Assembly (NCBI RefSeq): GCF_900163665.1
Contig: NZ_FUIA01000019.1
Coordinates: 524,803 to 588,802 of the forward strand
DNA: 64,000 bases
From: Frigoribacterium sp. JB110
GTDB taxonomy: Bacteria > Actinomycetota > Actinomycetes > Actinomycetales > Microbacteriaceae
Reading direction: 5' to 3'
Shown here: positions 61,130 to 64,000 of the stretch, piece by piece
How positions within the stretch are numbered: position 1 is the stretch's first letter
Layout of the letters: the number at the start of each line of letters is the position of its first letter
Notes under the pieces: generated by a model
What the model saw: only the letters and a program-made list of their open reading frames with translations
Database searches by the model: none
What the model was told of the DNA's origin: nothing
Translations under genes and position numbers: made by a program

Positions 61130-63623
61130 CTGGTCGCTCGTCCCCCTTCTGCGCGTCGGCGCCCGCTGCGGACTGCTCATCATGCTCCGCCTCGGGTTCC
61201 GTCGACTGCTCGTCGGCGCCGGCGGGCTCGTCGATTCCCGCCTCGACCAGGATCTCGCTCATCTCGTCTTCGACGGCGACATCCGGATCGGGGGCAGCGT
61301 CCGAGTCCGCACCGGCCGCGCTGCCGTCGGGCGCATTCGCGGAATCATCTTCGCTGACGGAGTGCTCTTCGTCCGAAGAGTCGGGACCGCCGCCGACCGG
61401 TGCGATGACGTCGTCGAGCTCCGCGGGATCGGCCGAATCCGTCGCTGCGGTCTCGGCCGCATCGGCGTCGCTGTCCTGCGCGGGGCCGGTTTCGGCGTCG
61501 AGGACGGCTTCACCGCCTTCGCTGTCGTCAGCCTCAGCCTCAGCCTCAGCGGGAGATTCGCCGTCTGCGGAGACGTCCGGTGTCTCGTCCGGTCCGGCCT
61601 CGTCGAGATCCATCTCGGGGATCTCCTCGACGATGAGCTCGTCGTCGCGCGCCATCTCCTGTGCGATGGCGTCAGCGGCGACGTCGGCGCGGCGTGCCCA
61701 TTCCTCCGCCTCGTCGGTGAGCCCGAGGTCCTCCAGCACTGCCGCGCGTGCGGCGAACAGGCCGGGACTCCAGGAGTACGCCAGGTCCGGATCGAGCTCG
61801 TTGATGTCGAGTTCGGCCAGTGCCAGCTCTGTCTGGCCGAGGTCGAGGCGCGCGCCCGACATCGCGATGGCCAGCTGCACGCGCTGAGCGGTATCGAGCT
61901 CGTCACGCACGGCGCCGGTGCCCTCCTCGAGTGCCTTCTCCGGGCGTCCTACTCCGCGCTCAGAGTCCACGATCATCGCGATGTGCTCGTTGCGCCCGGT
62001 GATGCGGCGCAGGGTACGCAGTTCGCGGAGCGTCAACGAGAAGTCACCGGTCCGGTACGCCGTGATCGCCAGCGTCTCTCGAGCAACGGCGACGCGTCCC
62101 GCGTGGCGGACCGCTGCCTGCGCATGCTCGTGCGCCAGCGCGGGGTTCTCATCGATCTCGCGTGCCGCCATCGCGAGATGGCGTGCGACGCGCTCGGCAT
62201 TCTCCTTGCTCAGCGTCTTGAGTTCGTTGCGCGCTCCCGCGGGCAGCTCCCTGGGCTCGACGTCATCCGGGAGGAACGGGTCGCGCCCGCTGCTCAGCCG
62301 ATCGTCATCACGGGAATCGCCGCGGCCGGACGCCCGTCCGTCGCGATCATCGAACCTGCGGTCACCGGCACCTCGCCGATCACGATCATCCGAGCGGCCG
62401 CCGAAGCGGCGGTCCCGGCCATCTCGGTCACCGGCACCGCGTCCACCGCGGTCGTCGCGACCGCCGAAGGAGCGCTCGCCTCGACTGTCCGTGCGACCTC
62501 CGGCACCCTGCCCGCTGCGCGCGCCGCGATCATCGACACGGCGATCCCCGCGGCGATCGTTCCGGTCTCCCCCACGATCGTTCGGACGGTCGGGCGCCCG
62601 TCCGCCTCGGTTGTCGTCGCGACCGCCGGCGTCGCGTGCTCCGCGGTCGCCGGATCGCCGATCGCCGCCGCGCTCATCGCGACCGCTGGAACGCTGCCAC
62701 GCACCGCGCTGTTCACCGGCACCGTAGCCGCGGCCTGCGCCACGTCCGTCGCGGCCGCCGGCGCCCTGGCCATCGCCACGACCGTCGCGGTCGCCGTATC
62801 GACGCTCGCCGGCGCGCTCGTCACGCCCACCAGACCGCCGATCGCCGCCGCGCTCATCGCGACCGCTGGAACGCTGCCACGCACCGCGCTGTTCACCGGC
62901 ACCGTACCCGCGGCCTGCACCACGTCCGTCGCGGCCGCCGGCGCCCTGGCCACCGCCACGACTGTCGCGGTCGCCGTACCGCCGACCGGCATCGCGCGAA
63001 GGACGCTCGCCCGCGCCGCGGTATCCGCCGCGATCGTCCCGGCCGCGATCCGCGCCGCCGCTGTCCCTGCGGCGATCTCCGCCCCGGTCGTCACGACCGC
63101 GGAAGCCACGGTCGTCGTTGCGACCACGACCGTCGTTCGGCCTGCGCTCCGATGCCCCGCCCCCGCCGTCGCGGAACGGGCGACCTGCGCCGCCGGTGCC
63201 GCGGCCGCCGTCACGTGCGCCGGAACGACCGGACTGTCCCGCAGAACGATCGGGTGCACCGCGATCGCCGTAGCGACGTTCACCGTCGTCGCGGCGGGAG
63301 CCGCCCCGGTCGTCTCTGCTCGAGGAACGGCGCTCTCCGTCGCGACCACGCTCGGCCCCCGCGGCACGACCGTCGTTGCGCGCACCACGATCGTCGAAAC
63401 GATTGCTGCGGCGACCATCGCGGCCGTCAGATTCACGGTGGTTGCGCTGACCGTCGCGACTGCCAGCGGCACGGCCTTCACGGCCTCCGGATGAGGCACC
63501 GCGCGAGGGACGGTCGCCGCCGGCCGCGCGCCGATCGCGCGAGTCGCGCTCAGCACCGGTACGGCGCTTCTGTCGTCCGTCGTCGTCGGAGCGGCGGTTG
63601 TCGCGCTCAGTGTCGTCCGTCAT
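61113..63623 (-). CDS. TPR-like protein with long N-terminal RG-rich disordered region
   Basis: 836 residues. Residues 1 to about 455 are disordered and made almost only of Arg, Gly, Asp, Ser (units such as GRDERGGDRRSG, RDDRGG), including two copies of a 60-residue block. Residues about 460-640 form helical TPR-like repeats (LPAGARNELKTLSKENAERV, VAVARETLAITAYRTGDFSL). The tail (640-836) is strongly acidic. It corresponds by position and TPR part to Rv1691 next to the HAD and tlyA genes, with a large RGG extension. Such regions bind RNA or promote condensation in other systems. The start ATG 63623 has GAGGGACGAGG upstream. Confidence 0.8.
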   Translation of the reverse strand: MTDDTERDNRRSDDDGRQKRRTGAERDSRDRRAAGGDRPSRGASSGGREGRAAGSRDGQRNHRESDGRDGRRSNRFDDRGARNDGRAAGAERGRDGERRSSSRDDRGGSRRDDGERRYGDRGAPDRSAGQSGRSGARDGGRGTGGAGRPFRDGGGGASERRPNDGRGRNDDRGFRGRDDRGGDRRRDSGGADRGRDDRGGYRGAGERPSRDAGRRYGDRDSRGGGQGAGGRDGRGAGRGYGAGEQRGAWQRSSGRDERGGDRRSGGRDERAGERRYGDRDGRGDGQGAGGRDGRGAGRGYGAGEQRGAWQRSSGRDERGGDRRSGDRGARDAGGRDDNRGGRAPDRPNDRGGDRNDRRGDRRVDDRGARSGQGAGGRTDSRGERSFGGRDDRGGRGAGDRDGRDRRFGGRSDDRDRRGAGDRRFDDRDGRASGRGDSRDDDRLSSGRDPFLPDDVEPRELPAGARNELKTLSKENAERVARHLAMAAREIDENPALAHEHAQAAVRHAGRVAVARETLAITAYRTGDFSLTLRELRTLRRITGRNEHIAMIVDSERGVGRPEKALEEGTGAVRDELDTAQRVQLAIAMSGARLDLGQTELALAELDINELDPDLAYSWSPGLFAARAAVLEDLGLTDEAEEWARRADVAADAIAQEMARDDELIVEEIPEMDLDEAGPDETPDVSADGESPAEAEAEADDSEGGEAVLDAETGPAQDSDADAAETAATDSADPAELDDVIAPVGGGPDSSDEEHSVSEDDSANAPDGSAAGADSDAAPDPDVAVEDEMSEILVEAGIDEPAGADEQSTEPEAEHDEQSAAGADAQKGDERPDGALF
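62656..62985 (-). repeat. 180-bp tandem duplication inside the TPR gene
   Basis: The stretches 62656-62805 and 62836-62985 are nearly identical (period 180 bp, 60 codons) and keep the reading frame. Few substitutions separate them, so the duplication is recent or homogenised. Confidence 0.9.
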
Positions 63624-63693
63624 GGCCTCGTCCCTCATCTACGGCAGTGAAAGCACCGTACCGCTGTTGTGTTGTGATTGCGTTCGCGCACGT

Positions 63694-63857
63694 TAGGTCG
63701 TGTCTGATAATTCGTCGGCTACTGCGCTGGGCGCTGCGCACCGGCTCGCGTCGTTCTCGTCGGTCGACGATGGCTCCGCATCGCCTCCCTCCTCGGCCTA
63801 GCGATCCAGCACACATCACCCATGCTCGCAACGCCGCGAATTATCAGACACTCCCTA
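63694..63857. mobile_element. MITE-like element with terminal inverted repeats
   Basis: Ends TAGGTCGTGTCTGATAATTCG (63694-) and its inverse at 63837-63857 (TAGGGA version), 21 bp with two mismatches; TA could be the target duplication. The 164-bp interior has no transposase frame. The GTGTCTGATAATT ends resemble the IS5/IS427 family. It lies in the 337-bp gap between the TPR gene and the 5S rRNA. Confidence 0.65.
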
Positions 63858-63916
63858 GGCGCGGGCCGCCCTGCCGCCGCGACTGCGCTGCCGGCGGAGC
63901 GCGTCGTGAACGCAGA

Positions 63917-63948
63917 AAAGGCCGCCCCGTGGATGTGGGGCGGCCTTT
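63917..63948 (-). terminator. rRNA operon terminator
   Basis: Hairpin with arms AAAGGCCGCCCC and GGGGCGGCCTTT, loop of 8 bases, followed on the minus strand by TTTTC. It ends the rRNA operon whose 5S lies just to the right. Confidence 0.9.
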
Positions 63949-63960
63949 CTGTAAGAGTGT

Positions 63961-64000
63961 TTCGGCGGTGTCCTACTCTCCCACACCCTCCCGGGTGCAG
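63961..64000 (-). rRNA. rrf: 5S ribosomal RNA, 3' end (partial)
   Basis: The minus strand reads CTGCACCCGGGAGGGTG then TGGGAGAGTAGGACACCGCC, the invariant 3' segment of bacterial 5S rRNA. The rest, and presumably the 23S and 16S genes, lie to the right of the window. Confidence 0.95.

Noticed and set aside
61182..63494. Very long plus-strand open frame opposite the TPR gene (770 codons)
   Set aside because: Composition is a shadow of the RG-rich minus-strand gene; Ala/Val/Thr repeats without domains or ribosome-binding site.
62300..63500. Possible CRISPR-like direct repeats
   Set aside because: Repeats are codon-based RG units and one in-frame duplication within a gene; no uniform repeat-spacer pattern and no cas genes.

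Overview
The window is 64 kb of high-GC chromosome from an actinobacterium, most probably a Microbacteriaceae member close to Microbacterium. The evidence is codon use saturated with G/C at third positions, a DUF222/HNH protein, the actinobacterial block from der to tlyA, many GTG starts, and no plasmid or prophage core. It is mostly core chromosome with a few accessory pockets.

Layout. 1-8.1 kb: the start of ftsE, a sugar-porter MFS protein, a LOG-like protein, a GNAT, and a two-component system divergent from an ABC-2 exporter it may control. 8.4-17.4 kb: a DUF222/HNH protein, pepN, an NAD(P)-binding reductase, a flavin reductase, a COG0523 GTPase and pgi. 17.4-28 kb: an unusual multidomain membrane protein, then a six-gene cell-surface operon. 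That operon holds a von Willebrand A protein, three exported proteins with SipW/TasA-type signal peptides, a SipW-type signal peptidase and an LAxTG-anchored protein, and it faces a 923-residue AAA-LuxR regulator. 28.2-35.6 kb: a BCCT transporter, ilvD, a lipoprotein class A beta-lactamase, a deazaflavin-type reductase, and a TetR gene divergent from an oxidoreductase broken by a late stop. 35.6-36.9 kb: a small island beside tRNA-Pro, with a PD-(D/E)XK homing-type endonuclease gene, a 112-bp direct repeat carrying the tRNA 3' end, and the remnant of a second copy. 37-42.2 kb: an epoxide hydrolase divergent from a CGNR regulator with paired palindromic operators, an S4 RNA-binding protein, an aldehyde dehydrogenase and a NUDIX-NYN fusion.

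42.2-63.6 kb is the conserved actinobacterial block, all on the minus strand except one gene. In transcription order it runs: RG-rich/TPR protein, HAD phosphatase, a small ORF, tlyA, arfB, an amino-acid ABC transporter, nadK, recN, pyrG, NUDIX, xerD, (plus-strand lipoprotein), parA, scpA, scpB, rluB, tyrA, cmk, der. It combines chromosome segregation (ParA, ScpAB, XerD, RecN), ribosome maturation and rescue (TlyA, RluB, Der, ArfB) and nucleotide or cofactor synthesis (PyrG, Cmk, NadK). At the right edge lie a small MITE-like element, an rRNA terminator and the 3' end of a 5S rRNA on the minus strand.

The strongest leads are the TasA/SipW-like surface operon, the tRNA-Pro endonuclease island with its decayed twin, the twin operators at the CGNR gene, and the RGG-like extension with a 180-bp tandem duplication on the TPR protein. 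All functional calls come from reading motifs by eye; no database search was run.
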